64,000 bases of DNA from Pandoraea pulmonicola. GTDB lineage: Bacteria; Pseudomonadota; Gammaproteobacteria; Burkholderiales; Burkholderiaceae. The position numbers and the translations under genes are program-made. How positions within the stretch are numbered: the stretch's first letter is position 1; each line of letters starts with the position of its first letter. Shown here one piece after another: positions 41,727 to 50,296 of this stretch. The DNA lies in contig NZ_CP010310.2 in assembly GCF_000815105.2 (NCBI RefSeq), positions 3,038,001 to 3,102,000 of the forward strand, written 5' to 3'. The notes under the pieces were generated by a model. That model saw only the letters and a list, made by a program, of their open reading frames with translations. It was not told where the DNA came from and did not search any database.

Positions 41727-43091
41727 TCACAGCGACATCAGGAATCGCAGAAGATCCGCGCGCGCCTGCGGCGACATGGCACGAAAGCGTTCGCGCGAAA
41801 CGCGTGCTTCGCCGCCGTGCCAGAGAATCGCTTCCTGCAGCGTGCGCGCGCGGCCATCGTGCAGAAACGTTGCGTCGGGATTGACGTGCACCGCGAGCCC
41901 CAAACCCCACAGCGGCGGCGTGCGCCAGTCGCGCGGTCCGGCAAGGAAGTCGGGACGACCATCGGCGAGTCCCGTCCCCATGTCGTGCAACAGCATGTCC
42001 GTGTAAGGCGCAATGTCGCGATTCGCCATCGCCGCCAGCGGCGGGAACGCGCCTGTCCGCAACACTGACACATGGCACGCGGCACATCCAGCCTGCGCAA
42101 ATCCGCGCTCGCCGCGCATGACCCGAGGGTCGTCGACGTCGCGACGCGCAGGAACCTCGAGTGTTCTCTGGAAATACTCGACGGCGTCGAGTTGAGCGTC
42201 CGTCAGATCGGGTTGGCCGTCGGTGGGCGCGGCGCGGCATGCCGTCTGTACCGCCGGACAGGATTTTGTCGGATAGACCGTCGACGTGACGCCCAGATCG
42301 CCCACGAACGCACTGGCGATCTGCTGCCGTATCGTCGGCTGGTTCGCCTTCCAGCCGAAGCGTCCGACGACCTGACGTTTCGCCGTCGCGTCCCATACGC
42401 GGTTGACCTTGCCACGCACGCCGTCGGGCAGGCGTCGAGCGGCCAGCGCATGCAGCGTGCCGTCGTCCACGGCTTCCAGCCAGCCAAGGCCATACACCGG
42501 CGAACCAACGCGCGCCGAGGTCATCGTGCCGTGTCCCAGCGAGCCGAAGGCCAGATCGGTAAAGCGCAATTGCGGCACCCGCAGCGTGACGATCTCGCCG
42601 CCGGCGAGGCTCTCGCTGCGCGTCGTGTAATGCACGCGCACCTGCCCTTCGGCGGGCACGCCGGGAATGGCCTTGTCGCCCAACTGATCGCCGTAGTCGG
42701 GATGCTCGCGCGGCGCACCTGTGGCCGTCTTGCCCGGCACGCTCAGGCGCACCAGTAACCCGTGCGGCGCCTCGTCCGGCCCTACCGGTGCGTTGCCGCG
42801 CCCGAACTTCACGTGACAAGCGATGCAGGAAATCTGGTTGTAGACGGGGCCCAGCCCCGCGATCCGACGCTCGGATGACGGGTAGACCACCCAACTCTGA
42901 CGAAAGAGCGCTCGCCCCTCGGCAAACTGCGTGAGAGACGCGCCCTCCTCACTCGCGAACGCCATCGGCTGGCCGAATGCCTCGCGCGTCACCGGCACAC
43001 CCGCCGTCTGCGCGCCTGCGTGAGACGACAGCATGCCACTTAGCAGCGCTGCGCCCAGACGGGTGCGCCATCGCACGCTCAATCCAGACAT
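41727..43091 (-). CDS. Di-heme c-type protein (DUF1111, di-heme oxidoreductase family)
   Basis: 454 residues with a short signal peptide. It has two haem-attachment motifs: CIACH at 89-93 and CAACH at 336-340. The long region between them fits the family distantly related to di-haem peroxidases. The second motif is followed by WRTPPLWGLGLAVH, typical of DUF1111 proteins. I use the ATG at 43091, which lies inside the last codons of the upstream binding-protein gene (13-nt overlap) and has GAGGCG before it. It is the third gene of an operon with a TonB receptor and a binding protein. The electron donor and substrate are unknown. Confidence 0.9.
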   Translation of the reverse strand: MSGLSVRWRTRLGAALLSGMLSSHAGAQTAGVPVTREAFGQPMAFASEEGASLTQFAEGRALFRQSWVVYPSSERRIAGLGPVYNQISCIACHVKFGRGNAPVGPDEAPHGLLVRLSVPGKTATGAPREHPDYGDQLGDKAIPGVPAEGQVRVHYTTRSESLAGGEIVTLRVPQLRFTDLAFGSLGHGTMTSARVGSPVYGLGWLEAVDDGTLHALAARRLPDGVRGKVNRVWDATAKRQVVGRFGWKANQPTIRQQIASAFVGDLGVTSTVYPTKSCPAVQTACRAAPTDGQPDLTDAQLDAVEYFQRTLEVPARRDVDDPRVMRGERGFAQAGCAACHVSVLRTGAFPPLAAMANRDIAPYTDMLLHDMGTGLADGRPDFLAGPRDWRTPPLWGLGLAVHVNPDATFLHDGRARTLQEAILWHGGEARVSRERFRAMSPQARADLLRFLMSL

Positions 43092-44440
43092 GTCGCCTCT
43101 TCGGAAAGCCACTGCCGCACCTGCGACGTCCGCGCCTCGAGCGCCGACGCCCAAACGGCTTCGTACGCGTCGGCTCGCGCACCGGCCTCGGCGTCATTGC
43201 GTCGCCGGTCGAATGTCTTGCGCAACGAGATATCGGATGCCGTCGCGGCGTCGATCGGCGCCTGCGTCAGCAACGCGCGAGCCTTTGCGAGACAACGACC
43301 GTCCGCCGCCTGTGTTGCCTGGCGATCGTTCAATTCGTGCCAGCGCGTCCAGAGCGCCGTCAGTTCGGCCTTGCGTTGCGTCACGAAGACGTCGAAGAGC
43401 GCGTTGTCCAATGCGTAGCGAGACAGCCCGAGCGTTTCCTCGTATGTGGCGCCCGCCGTCGCGGCGTTGGCGGCAAATGGGTCGTGAGTCCCCCTGGGCG
43501 CATCGCGATAGACACTCGGGCGCACTGGCAACTTGCGCACATCGGGCGCAAACAGCAGCCGCTGCCCCTCGTCGGAGAGCACGAACGCGACGAACGAGCG
43601 GGCAGCGTCGAGATGCCGGGTATCGCGCAGGATGCCGATGTGTGCCGGCGAGTAGCCCGTGCCCGGCGGGTAGAGGAAGGCGAGCGGCGCACCGTTGGCG
43701 ATGGCCGAGCTGGCGAAGAAATCGATCGTTACCGCTATCGAGAGCGGCGCCCGCATGCCTTGCGACAGACTCGCGAACGCCCCGCCCGTCTGTGCGAACA
43801 CAAAGTTCGCCCCGGCCTCGGAGAGCAACGCCCATCCGCTGTCCCACCCCTCGGACTGCAATATCACGTCGAGCAATGTCGGTGCGAAACCGACGCGGCT
43901 CGGCACGGGAAACAGCACGTGGCCGCGATAGCGCGGATGCGTCAGGTCCTGCCACGTCCGCGGCGCAGGCAGCCCTTGCCGGGCCAGTGTGGCAGGGTCG
44001 ATCATGAAGCCGAACCCCGCAATCTCGGAGGCGACGAAGCGCCCCTCGGGGTCGGAGATCCGAAACTTGCCCACATGCGACGGCAATCCGCTCAGATCGA
44101 CGTCGAGCTTGCGCAGCGAGCCCTCTTGCGCCAGATCCGCGAAGTTGCGCACGGCAGGCGACCAATACACATCGACGCCGCCTTGCGCGGGACCTTGCAG
44201 GAAATCGTAGGCGTCCCGATGCTGCCGCCAGAGAACCTGCAGGGCGATCTCGGGATGCCTGCGCTCGAACGCCCGCTCGAACGTCGCCACCACCTCCTCG
44301 GGGTAACTCGTCAACACGGTCAGCGTTTCGCGTGGCGCCGATACCGCCGCACCGGACATTGCCGCCAATACCCACGCGGCGGCGGCATGGCGGACGAAAC
44401 GAGTCCACTTTCCCCACCCCTTCATGGCTTGTGCTCGCAT
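43079..44440 (-). CDS. Periplasmic substrate-binding protein of a metal-type ABC importer
   Basis: 453 residues. A signal peptide ends near 35 (VLAAMSGAAVSA), followed by a binding-protein fold of the ferric-iron/spermidine class: ETLTVLTSYPEEVVATFERAFERRHPEIALQVLW, then VDVYWSPAVRNFADLAQEGSL and LTHPRYRGHVLFPVPSRVG. The C-terminal 100 residues are helical and charged, longer than usual. No permease or ATPase is next to it; the gene lies between a TonB receptor (12 bp before) and a di-heme protein (overlapping). The start has GGAG seven bases upstream. The ligand could be iron or another metal complex. Confidence 0.87.
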   Translation of the reverse strand: MRAQAMKGWGKWTRFVRHAAAAWVLAAMSGAAVSAPRETLTVLTSYPEEVVATFERAFERRHPEIALQVLWRQHRDAYDFLQGPAQGGVDVYWSPAVRNFADLAQEGSLRKLDVDLSGLPSHVGKFRISDPEGRFVASEIAGFGFMIDPATLARQGLPAPRTWQDLTHPRYRGHVLFPVPSRVGFAPTLLDVILQSEGWDSGWALLSEAGANFVFAQTGGAFASLSQGMRAPLSIAVTIDFFASSAIANGAPLAFLYPPGTGYSPAHIGILRDTRHLDAARSFVAFVLSDEGQRLLFAPDVRKLPVRPSVYRDAPRGTHDPFAANAATAGATYEETLGLSRYALDNALFDVFVTQRKAELTALWTRWHELNDRQATQAADGRCLAKARALLTQAPIDAATASDISLRKTFDRRRNDAEAGARADAYEAVWASALEARTSQVRQWLSEEATCLD

Positions 44441-44452
44441 CGCTTGTCTCCG

Positions 44453-46459
44453 TCAGAACGCATAGTTCACGTTGACGTAATAGTTGCGCCCCGCCTCCGG
44501 ATACCCTTCGGTGTAAGCGTAGTTGCGGTCGAAGATGTTGCGCACGCCAAACTCGGCCGTCACGTTGCGCACAACCTTCCACGCGAGCTTCGCGTTGGCG
44601 ATGCCGAAACCGGCGGCAACGCGACGGCCGTCGCTCGAACTCACGCGCGACGAGGTGAACTCGGTGTCGCCGCTCAACGCCACCGCCGACGTGATACTCC
44701 ACTTGCCATAGAGGAAAAGCTTGTGACGGGGTGCGTCGGTCAGCACGATCGACGGATCACTGCGGTTCTGCCGGTTCAGGTACGTGTAATTGCCGCCGAC
44801 TTCCACGCTGTCGCCGATCTGGCTGTTGAGCGAAACCTCGACCCCCTGCGCCACCACATGGCCCACGTTCTGCATCTGCGTGCACGGCGGGTTGCTGCAT
44901 GCACTCGCCGGAATCGATGCGCCCTGAATCAGATTGCGGATATCGCTGTAGAACAGGTTCACGGTCCCGGTGGTGCCCGGTGCGATGCTTTCGCTGTAGC
45001 CGAGCTCGACGTTGGTCGCGCGCTCTGGCTTGAGGCCGGCGTTCGGAATGGCGGTCCCCATGCGGTACGAATAGCGGTCCTTGATCGTCGGAAAACGGCT
45101 CTTCTCCGCCACGCCCAGGTGCACCTTGCCAGTAGGCGACGTCTTGTAGACGAAGCCGATCTGCGGATTCCAGGCGTCGACGTTGTCCTTCGGGAAATCG
45201 ATGAGCTGGTTGGACGCGCTCACGTTTTCGGCGCGGCGCGCGATGCGCCGGTCGTAGCTCACCCCCGCCTGCGCGGAGAACCGGTCGGTGAACTCGTGCG
45301 TGTCTTCGAGACCGAACGACAGCGTCGTGTCCTCGAAATGCTGGTCCGGCTTGCCTGGATTGATCTCGTGATGGAAATCGTTCTTCACATGGGCGGCGAA
45401 TTTCAGCGTATTGGCGCTGAAGAGCTTCGTACCGACTTCGGCGCTCGCGCCCCACGTATGGTCGTCATAGGACGAGTTCGACGAAGTCTTCTTCAACTGG
45501 GTCGAATACGTCGCATCGTCGTACATGCTCAGGGCATTCTTGTACCGATCGTAGTAAGCGCGCAGCTTCACGTAGCTGTCGTCGCCCAGTTGGGTACGCG
45601 AGATGTAATACACGCTCTCCTTGTCCCAGTACGGCCAGCGCCAGTAGCGTGCGGTCTGGGTCGGGTCGGTGCCCGCGTACGGCGGGTTGCCCTTCGTGCC
45701 CTGCTGGTTGATGTAGTTCAGCGAGTACTCGTCCGTGGCGTTCGGCGTCAAACCGATCTTGAGGTTGATCTTGCGATCGCGATGGCTCGAATTGTTGCGA
45801 CGGCCCGGCGCCTGCCCCGGCACACCCCTGAACGCGTCGGACAGCGTGTAGAAGTCGCGCTCCAGGTACGATCCGCTCGCCTGGATGTACCACATGCCCC
45901 GATTGCTGCCGAGGTTGAAGTTCCCCTGGTAGCCGTTGTTGGCGAACCGCCGGTCGAACATCAGGCCGCCGCCGATATTGCCTTCGAACTCGCTTTGCGG
46001 ACGACGGCTCACCAGGTTCACCACGCCGCCCAGCGTGTTCGGCCCGGCGAGCACCGTGCTGTAGCCCTTCTGAACGTCGATGGCGCCGAGGTCGAACGTC
46101 GTGAAGCGCCCGAGGTCGACATAACCGTCGTACGACACGTACACCGGAATACCGTCGATGAGCAGCGGCACCTGGCGCATGTCGAAGCCGCGCACGTAGA
46201 CCATCTCCTCGTTACGCGGGCCGACTTTCGAAATATTCACGCCGGGCAGCATGTCGAGCGCGGCGCCCACCGTCAACCGGCTCGCCTGCTCGATCTGTTC
46301 GGCGTCGAGCGTCTCCGTTCCGGCCGGGATTCGCTCGCCCCTGGCCGTCACGTCCACACGTCCCAGCTCAAACACAGGCTCTTCGGCGGCATAACCCGCC
46401 GTCGACGACACGGCGGCCGCCAACATCCACGGAAGCTTTCGCTTCGAAATCCGACTCAT
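44453..46459 (-). CDS. TonB-dependent outer-membrane receptor
   Basis: 668 residues. Signal peptide (MSRISKRKLPWMLAAAVSSTAGYA), then a plug domain with VGAALDMLPGVNISKVG, EEMVYVRGFDMRQVPLLIDGIPVY, GAIDVQKGYSTVLAGPNTLGGVVNLVSRRP, and a beta-barrel ending in Phe. Such receptors import metal chelates or cobalamin using TonB energy. The ATG at 46459 gives a clean signal; a GTG four codons upstream is possible. A Mo-box-like palindrome lies 58-81 bp upstream, so molybdenum control is likely. It heads the operon with the binding protein and the di-heme protein. Confidence 0.93.
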   Translation of the reverse strand: MSRISKRKLPWMLAAAVSSTAGYAAEEPVFELGRVDVTARGERIPAGTETLDAEQIEQASRLTVGAALDMLPGVNISKVGPRNEEMVYVRGFDMRQVPLLIDGIPVYVSYDGYVDLGRFTTFDLGAIDVQKGYSTVLAGPNTLGGVVNLVSRRPQSEFEGNIGGGLMFDRRFANNGYQGNFNLGSNRGMWYIQASGSYLERDFYTLSDAFRGVPGQAPGRRNNSSHRDRKINLKIGLTPNATDEYSLNYINQQGTKGNPPYAGTDPTQTARYWRWPYWDKESVYYISRTQLGDDSYVKLRAYYDRYKNALSMYDDATYSTQLKKTSSNSSYDDHTWGASAEVGTKLFSANTLKFAAHVKNDFHHEINPGKPDQHFEDTTLSFGLEDTHEFTDRFSAQAGVSYDRRIARRAENVSASNQLIDFPKDNVDAWNPQIGFVYKTSPTGKVHLGVAEKSRFPTIKDRYSYRMGTAIPNAGLKPERATNVELGYSESIAPGTTGTVNLFYSDIRNLIQGASIPASACSNPPCTQMQNVGHVVAQGVEVSLNSQIGDSVEVGGNYTYLNRQNRSDPSIVLTDAPRHKLFLYGKWSITSAVALSGDTEFTSSRVSSSDGRRVAAGFGIANAKLAWKVVRNVTAEFGVRNIFDRNYAYTEGYPEAGRNYYVNVNYAF

Positions 46460-46516
46460 CGTACTGCGCACGGCTCCTGTCCCCTCTCAATCTTGTTGTT
46501 CGCTTCAATTTCCCAA

Positions 46517-46540
46517 CGTTATATATTTATCTATATAACG
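46517..46540. promoter_or_regulatory. Mo-box-like palindrome (ModE operator candidate)
   Basis: Perfect 9-bp arms CGTTATATA and TATATAACG around the 6-bp TTTATC. It matches the ModE recognition pattern, CGnTATATA-N6-TATATAACG as I recall it, and continues into CGAT on one side. It lies 58-81 bp upstream of the TonB receptor ATG, over the expected promoter. Such AT-rich symmetry is rare in this GC-rich DNA. Confidence 0.72.
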
Positions 46541-46772
46541 ATATCCGCACCAAATGCCTTACGCGACAAGGCGTTACAGAACCCTTCCGGGTCTGGGGCG
46601 GCAATCAGGGAACGATTTGCGTGAAACGCGGCTGCGCCGTTCGAAACAGACAACGGCGCAGCGAGTGTAGGGGAAAGTGAACGGCGTGGGAAGTCGATCG
46701 CGGCCTATGACGAACATTCAACAGCAGTGATACCACTTTTCGGGACAGTGGTCAGTGCTACGAAGCAATGTC

Positions 46773-46849
46773 TGTATCCCAGTGTATCCAGCGCGATGTC
46801 CGACAACCTCTGTTACCGGCGCCCCCCGGATCAGACACATCCGGGATAC
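46773..46849 (+). promoter_or_regulatory. TGTATC repeats and GGATAC element upstream of ohr
   Basis: TGTATCCCAGTGTATCC (46773-46789) holds two TGTATC copies one helical turn apart. ACACATCCGGGATAC (46835-46849) ends in the reverse complement of GTATCC. The same two elements, 15/17 and 13/15 identical, lie at 50129-50205 before the TlpA-like gene. A common regulator or alternative sigma factor is implied. Confidence 0.6.
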
Positions 46850-46955
46850 CTCCGCACGGTCAAATGCAGGAAGTCGATGCCACACCCGCCGGACTCCCCG
46901 GCACGGACATCGGTCAGCGCCGGCAGTCGGCGCATCTCACTGACAGAGGCTTCTC

Positions 46956-47375
46956 ATGACCCAACTCGACAAGGTTCTTTACACCGGCCGCACCCACACC
47001 ACCTCCGGCGGTCGCGACGGCACTGCGCGCAGCAACGACGGACGGCTCGACATCACCCTCTCCTCACCCGGCACGAGCGGCAGCGGCACAAACCCGGAGC
47101 AGTTGTCCGCCGCCGGCTGGTCGGCCTGTTTCATCGGCGCCATGGGACTGGCCGCGCAGGCGGGCAAGATCGCACTGCCCAAAGACCTGTCGGTCGATGC
47201 CGAAGTCGATCTCGGTCGCAATGAAGGCGGCTATGCGCTGCAGGCCCGTCTCTTCGTGAACCTGCCCGGCGTGCCGCACGACGTCGCACAAAGCCTCATC
47301 GATACGGCGCACGCCACCTGCCCGTACTCGAAGATGACGCGCGGCAATATCGGCGTGACCATCACGCTGGTCTGA
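46956..47375 (+). CDS. ohr: Organic hydroperoxide resistance protein (Ohr/OsmC family)
   Basis: 139 residues. A thiol peroxidase that reduces organic and lipid hydroperoxides. The two redox cysteines are Cys58 in WSACFIGAM and Cys122 in HATCPYSK, with Arg and Glu positions of the Ohr type. It is soluble and cytoplasmic. AGAGG lies seven bases before the ATG. No OhrR repressor is adjacent. The upstream region carries repeats shared with the TlpA-like gene, so both may belong to one oxidative-stress regulon. Confidence 0.93.
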   Translation: MTQLDKVLYTGRTHTTSGGRDGTARSNDGRLDITLSSPGTSGSGTNPEQLSAAGWSACFIGAMGLAAQAGKIALPKDLSVDAEVDLGRNEGGYALQARLFVNLPGVPHDVAQSLIDTAHATCPYSKMTRGNIGVTITLV

Positions 47376-47386
47376 AGCCGCTGCAC

Positions 47387-47408
47387 GGCCGGCCCTTCGG
47401 GGCCGGTT
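47387..47408. terminator. Bidirectional terminator candidate with UUCG loop
   Basis: CCGGCCC and GGGCCGG form a perfect 7-bp stem around a TTCG tetraloop, extended by G-U pairs, between the convergent ohr and sensor-kinase genes. It is a very stable hairpin with no long U-tract. Confidence 0.6.
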
Positions 47409-47435
47409 CCGGTCCCCGGTCCATCACTTCTCGCC

Positions 47436-48785
47436 TCACGCCTTGAGCGTAAGCCGCGCCTCCAGTCCGCCCGCATCGCGATTGCGCAACGTGAGCGTGG
47501 CGTCCATCGCCTGCGCCAACTGTCGCGCAATGGCCAGCCCCAGCCCGGTACCGCCGGTATGACGATTGCGCGACGCTTCCAGCCGAACGAATGGCGCGAA
47601 AACCGCTTCGAGCATGTCGTCCGGGATGCCCGGTCCACCATCGCATACGATCACTTCGATGCCGCCCGGCGCTTGCGAGACCGTCACCCGCGCGTCGTCG
47701 CCATACTTGAGCGCGTTGTCGACGAGATTCCCGACGATGCGCCGCAGTGCCTGCGGGCGCGTCACGATGGGATGCCCGACCTTTCCCGTCAGCGCCACCG
47801 GCGAGCCCGCGTCCACATAGTCGCAGACGAGACTGTCGAGCAACGCATCGAGATCCACCTTGCGCGGCGCTTCGGACGTGCCATGCAGCGTGCGGGCGTA
47901 CGTCACCCCCTCCTTGACGAGCGCCTCCATCTCGCGCAGATCCTGCTGCAGCCGCACCGCCGATGTCTGATCGTCCATCGTGTCGACGCGCAGACGCATC
48001 CGTGTGATGGGCGTCTGCAGATCGTGCGAAATGGCCGCCAGAATCTGCATGCGCTCGGCCATGTAACTACCGATGCGGTCCTGCATCGCGTTGAACGCCC
48101 GCGCGGCTCGAGCCACCTCCGACGGCCCGTCTTCGCGCAGTCGCTCCGCGCGCAGATCCGGACCCAACGTATCCGCGGCCTTCGCCAGCGCATCGAGCGG
48201 ACGCGTCGCCACACGCACCGCGAGCCAGCAGCAAGCGCCGATGAGCAGCAATTGCACGACCAGCAAGGCTGGCAGCCAGCCCGAGAGCGGCAGCGTCGGT
48301 GTGGGGAAGACGTCGATGGTCAGCGGCGAGCCGTCGGTGAGGCGCAGATGCACCTGCAGGCGGTCGGGATCGTTCGGCACACTGTTGACCGTCAGCGGGT
48401 ACGACACACCGATGGCGTCCTCGATGACGCGCGCGACCTGCGCGGCCAGGCCGGCGTCGGGATGGCCGCCGCTCACGCCCGATCCCAACTCGAAGCGATA
48501 GCTGCGACGCGCCAGCCGCGGCAGCCATTGCGCACGCTCGACCGCCGGAAGATGGTCGAGCAGCGCCACGGAGCTGGCCACTTCGCTCTCGATGTAGACG
48601 CTCATCATGTTCGACGTCACGCGGTTGCGCTCGGTCATCGTGAGCCAGAACGACAGCCCTTGCGCGAGCGCCAGCCCCAGAAAGAGGATCAGCGCCAGCC
48701 GGGCGAACAGCGAACGCGGCCAGCGCCAGCGTGAGGACCGCGGCGGTGCGGCATCCGCCGGCGTGGGCGTCCGGTTGGCCGTCAT
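47436..48785 (-). CDS. Two-component sensor histidine kinase (OmpR/EnvZ type)
   Basis: 449 residues. Transmembrane segment 1 is at 28-48, the periplasmic sensor region at about 50-168, and segment 2 at about 170-192. A HAMP domain (VRVATRPLDALAKAADTLG) comes next. The dimerisation/phosphotransfer helix has His254 in ILAAISHDLQTPITRMRLR. The ATPase domain has the N-box LRRIVGNLVDNALKYG, G1 VCDGGPGIPDD and G2 GGTGLGLAIARQLA. The gene overlaps the response-regulator stop by four bases. The signal is unknown. Confidence 0.95.
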   Translation of the reverse strand: MTANRTPTPADAAPPRSSRWRWPRSLFARLALILFLGLALAQGLSFWLTMTERNRVTSNMMSVYIESEVASSVALLDHLPAVERAQWLPRLARRSYRFELGSGVSGGHPDAGLAAQVARVIEDAIGVSYPLTVNSVPNDPDRLQVHLRLTDGSPLTIDVFPTPTLPLSGWLPALLVVQLLLIGACCWLAVRVATRPLDALAKAADTLGPDLRAERLREDGPSEVARAARAFNAMQDRIGSYMAERMQILAAISHDLQTPITRMRLRVDTMDDQTSAVRLQQDLREMEALVKEGVTYARTLHGTSEAPRKVDLDALLDSLVCDYVDAGSPVALTGKVGHPIVTRPQALRRIVGNLVDNALKYGDDARVTVSQAPGGIEVIVCDGGPGIPDDMLEAVFAPFVRLEASRNRHTGGTGLGLAIARQLAQAMDATLTLRNRDAGGLEARLTLKA

Positions 48786-49522
48786 TGCGGCGCCGCCACC
48801 ACGGTGACCGCCGCGCAGAAGACATAGCCCTCGTTGCGCAGCGTCTTGATGTAGCGCGGCTCGCGCGCGCCGTCGCCCAACCGTTGACGCAGGCGGCTCA
48901 CGAGCAGATCGATCGAGCGATCAAAGGCGTCGGCCTGGCGGCCTTGCGTGAGGTTGAGCAACTGATCGCGCGTGAGCACGCGTTGCGGATGATCGAGCAG
49001 CACGCGCAGCAGCCGGTATTCGGCGCCGCTCAGCGCCACCTGCGTTCCCTCGCCATCAAGTAGATGCCGCGCCGTGGTATCGAGCTGCCATTCGCCGAAC
49101 GCCAGAATCTCGGCGGTTTCGGTGATCTGCATGCCCGGCGGCAGCATGCGCGTGCGGCGCAGCACGGACTTGATGCGGGCGAGCAACTCACGCACCGCGA
49201 ACGGCTTGGCGAGGTAATCGTCCGCCCCCATCTCCAGGCCGACGATACGATCGGTCTCCTCGCCGCGCGCGGTCAGCATGAGCACCGGCACCGCGCGGAA
49301 CTTGCCCGCGCGCAACTCGCGGCACAGCACCAGGCCGTCGCCGCCGGGCAGCATCAGGTCGAGCACGATGAGGTCGGGCGCGCCGTCGGCCAGTACCGAT
49401 CGCATCTCGCGGCCGTTCGCGGCCACGCTCACGCGCATGCCGTTCTTCTCGAGATAGTTGGCGAGCAGTTCCCGAATGCCGCGATCGTCGTCGACGATCA
49501 GCACATGATCGATTTTTTCCAT
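48782..49522 (-). CDS. OmpR-family response regulator
   Basis: 246 residues. The receiver domain has the acidic pocket VDDD (10-13), phospho-acceptor Asp55 in VLDLMLPGGDGL and Lys in YLAKPF. The C-terminal winged helix (VALSGAEYRLLRVLLDHPQRVLTRDQLLN, then RSIDLLVSRLRQRLGD and YIKTLRNEGYVF) binds DNA. The ATG at 49522 starts the homology; the frame is open to 49741 but that part is noncoding. It is coupled to the kinase through an ATGA overlap. Targets are unknown. Confidence 0.96.
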   Translation of the reverse strand: MEKIDHVLIVDDDRGIRELLANYLEKNGMRVSVAANGREMRSVLADGAPDLIVLDLMLPGGDGLVLCRELRAGKFRAVPVLMLTARGEETDRIVGLEMGADDYLAKPFAVRELLARIKSVLRRTRMLPPGMQITETAEILAFGEWQLDTTARHLLDGEGTQVALSGAEYRLLRVLLDHPQRVLTRDQLLNLTQGRQADAFDRSIDLLVSRLRQRLGDGAREPRYIKTLRNEGYVFCAAVTVVAAPQ

Positions 49523-49682
49523 GCGGACGATTATAGCGACGAGCGTTGCGACAAGCGGCCTCGCGAGCGTTCCGGCAACGAGGCGGCACGGCGTGCGGCA
49601 GGTACGAGCTCGCACTGCAGCGGATGCACGGCTTCCGCGCAAACCCCGCCCGCCAGAAAGGCGAGCAAACCCAGCAGGCGTC

Positions 49683-50054
49683 TCATGCCTCCTCCACGAC
49701 GGAGAGTTGCCGACCGTCGGCGACCGTGGCCGGGAGCGCATACGGGTCGATCCCGTCGAGGCATCCGAGGTTCACCCGCCACATGCCGGGCGACGTGCGC
49801 GTGCCATGGAACGTATAGATGCCGCAGTGCCTGCAGAAATAGTGCCGCGCTACGCGGGTGTTGAACTGGTAGCAGGTCAACTCGTCCTGCCCCGACAGGA
49901 TGCGCAGGTCGGCCTCGGGGAACGCGGGCGACATCAACGCACCTTTGCGGCGGCAAAGGCTGCAGTTGCAGCGGCTGGCCGGTTCCACGGGCGTTTTCAC
50001 TTCGAAACGCACGGCCCCGCAGTGACAGGATCCTTGCAGCATGTCTGATGGCAT
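49683..50054 (-). CDS. GFA-family (glutathione-dependent formaldehyde-activating-like) protein
   Basis: 123 residues with the seven conserved cysteines of the GFA family as two zinc clusters: LQGSCHCGAVRFEV, CNCSLCRRKGALMS and HYFCRHCGIYTFH. Members bind zinc and sometimes glutathione-formaldehyde adducts, though many are of unknown function. I use the ATG at 50054, with GGAG eight bases upstream; the frame is open to 50114. It is divergent from the TlpA-like gene, and the TGTATC repeats at 50129 lie about 75 bp upstream of it, so it may share that control. Confidence 0.9.
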   Translation of the reverse strand: MPSDMLQGSCHCGAVRFEVKTPVEPASRCNCSLCRRKGALMSPAFPEADLRILSGQDELTCYQFNTRVARHYFCRHCGIYTFHGTRTSPGMWRVNLGCLDGIDPYALPATVADGRQLSVVEEA

Positions 50055-50128
50055 TGGCGACTCCCGAGGTGTCTTCGCGCCGATGGCGCGATCGATGTCT
50101 GCTTTATAGCCCAAGTCGCCGGCACGTT

Positions 50129-50205
50129 TGTATCACCGTGTATCCGGCTCCCCCGGAGATACACAACGTTGCCGAAATGGGGGCTGGCACACACATGCCG
50201 GATAC
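50129..50205 (+). promoter_or_regulatory. TGTATC repeats and GGATAC element upstream of the TlpA-like gene
   Basis: TGTATCACCGTGTATCC (50129-50145), GATACA (50158-50163) and ACACATGCCGGATAC (50191-50205). This is the counterpart of the ohr region at 46773-46849. The elements lie 92-168 bp before the TlpA-like ATG and close to the divergent GFA gene. Confidence 0.6.
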
Positions 50206-50296
50206 GCGTAGGCGGTGCAATACGAGCACGCACTCATTCGTCGTGCTCGTTCGTGATCATGCGTGATCACTTTGCTCACTCAAGGAGAACACTGCC

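Larger units (their letters stand above)
46460..46955. other. 496-bp intergenic region between TonB operon and ohr
   Basis: No gene is supported here. It holds the Mo-box-like palindrome on the left. On the right it holds the TGTATC direct repeats and GGATAC element described separately, and the inverted repeat CCCGGAT-N7-ATCCGGG (46825-46845). The middle (46560-46720) shows nothing clear. Confidence 0.6.

Noticed and set aside
42977..46624. 1215-codon frame opposite the TonB receptor, binding protein and di-heme genes
   Set aside because: It is a high-GC shadow: it runs across three unrelated genes and its composition is that of antisense translation. The minus-strand products have clear families.
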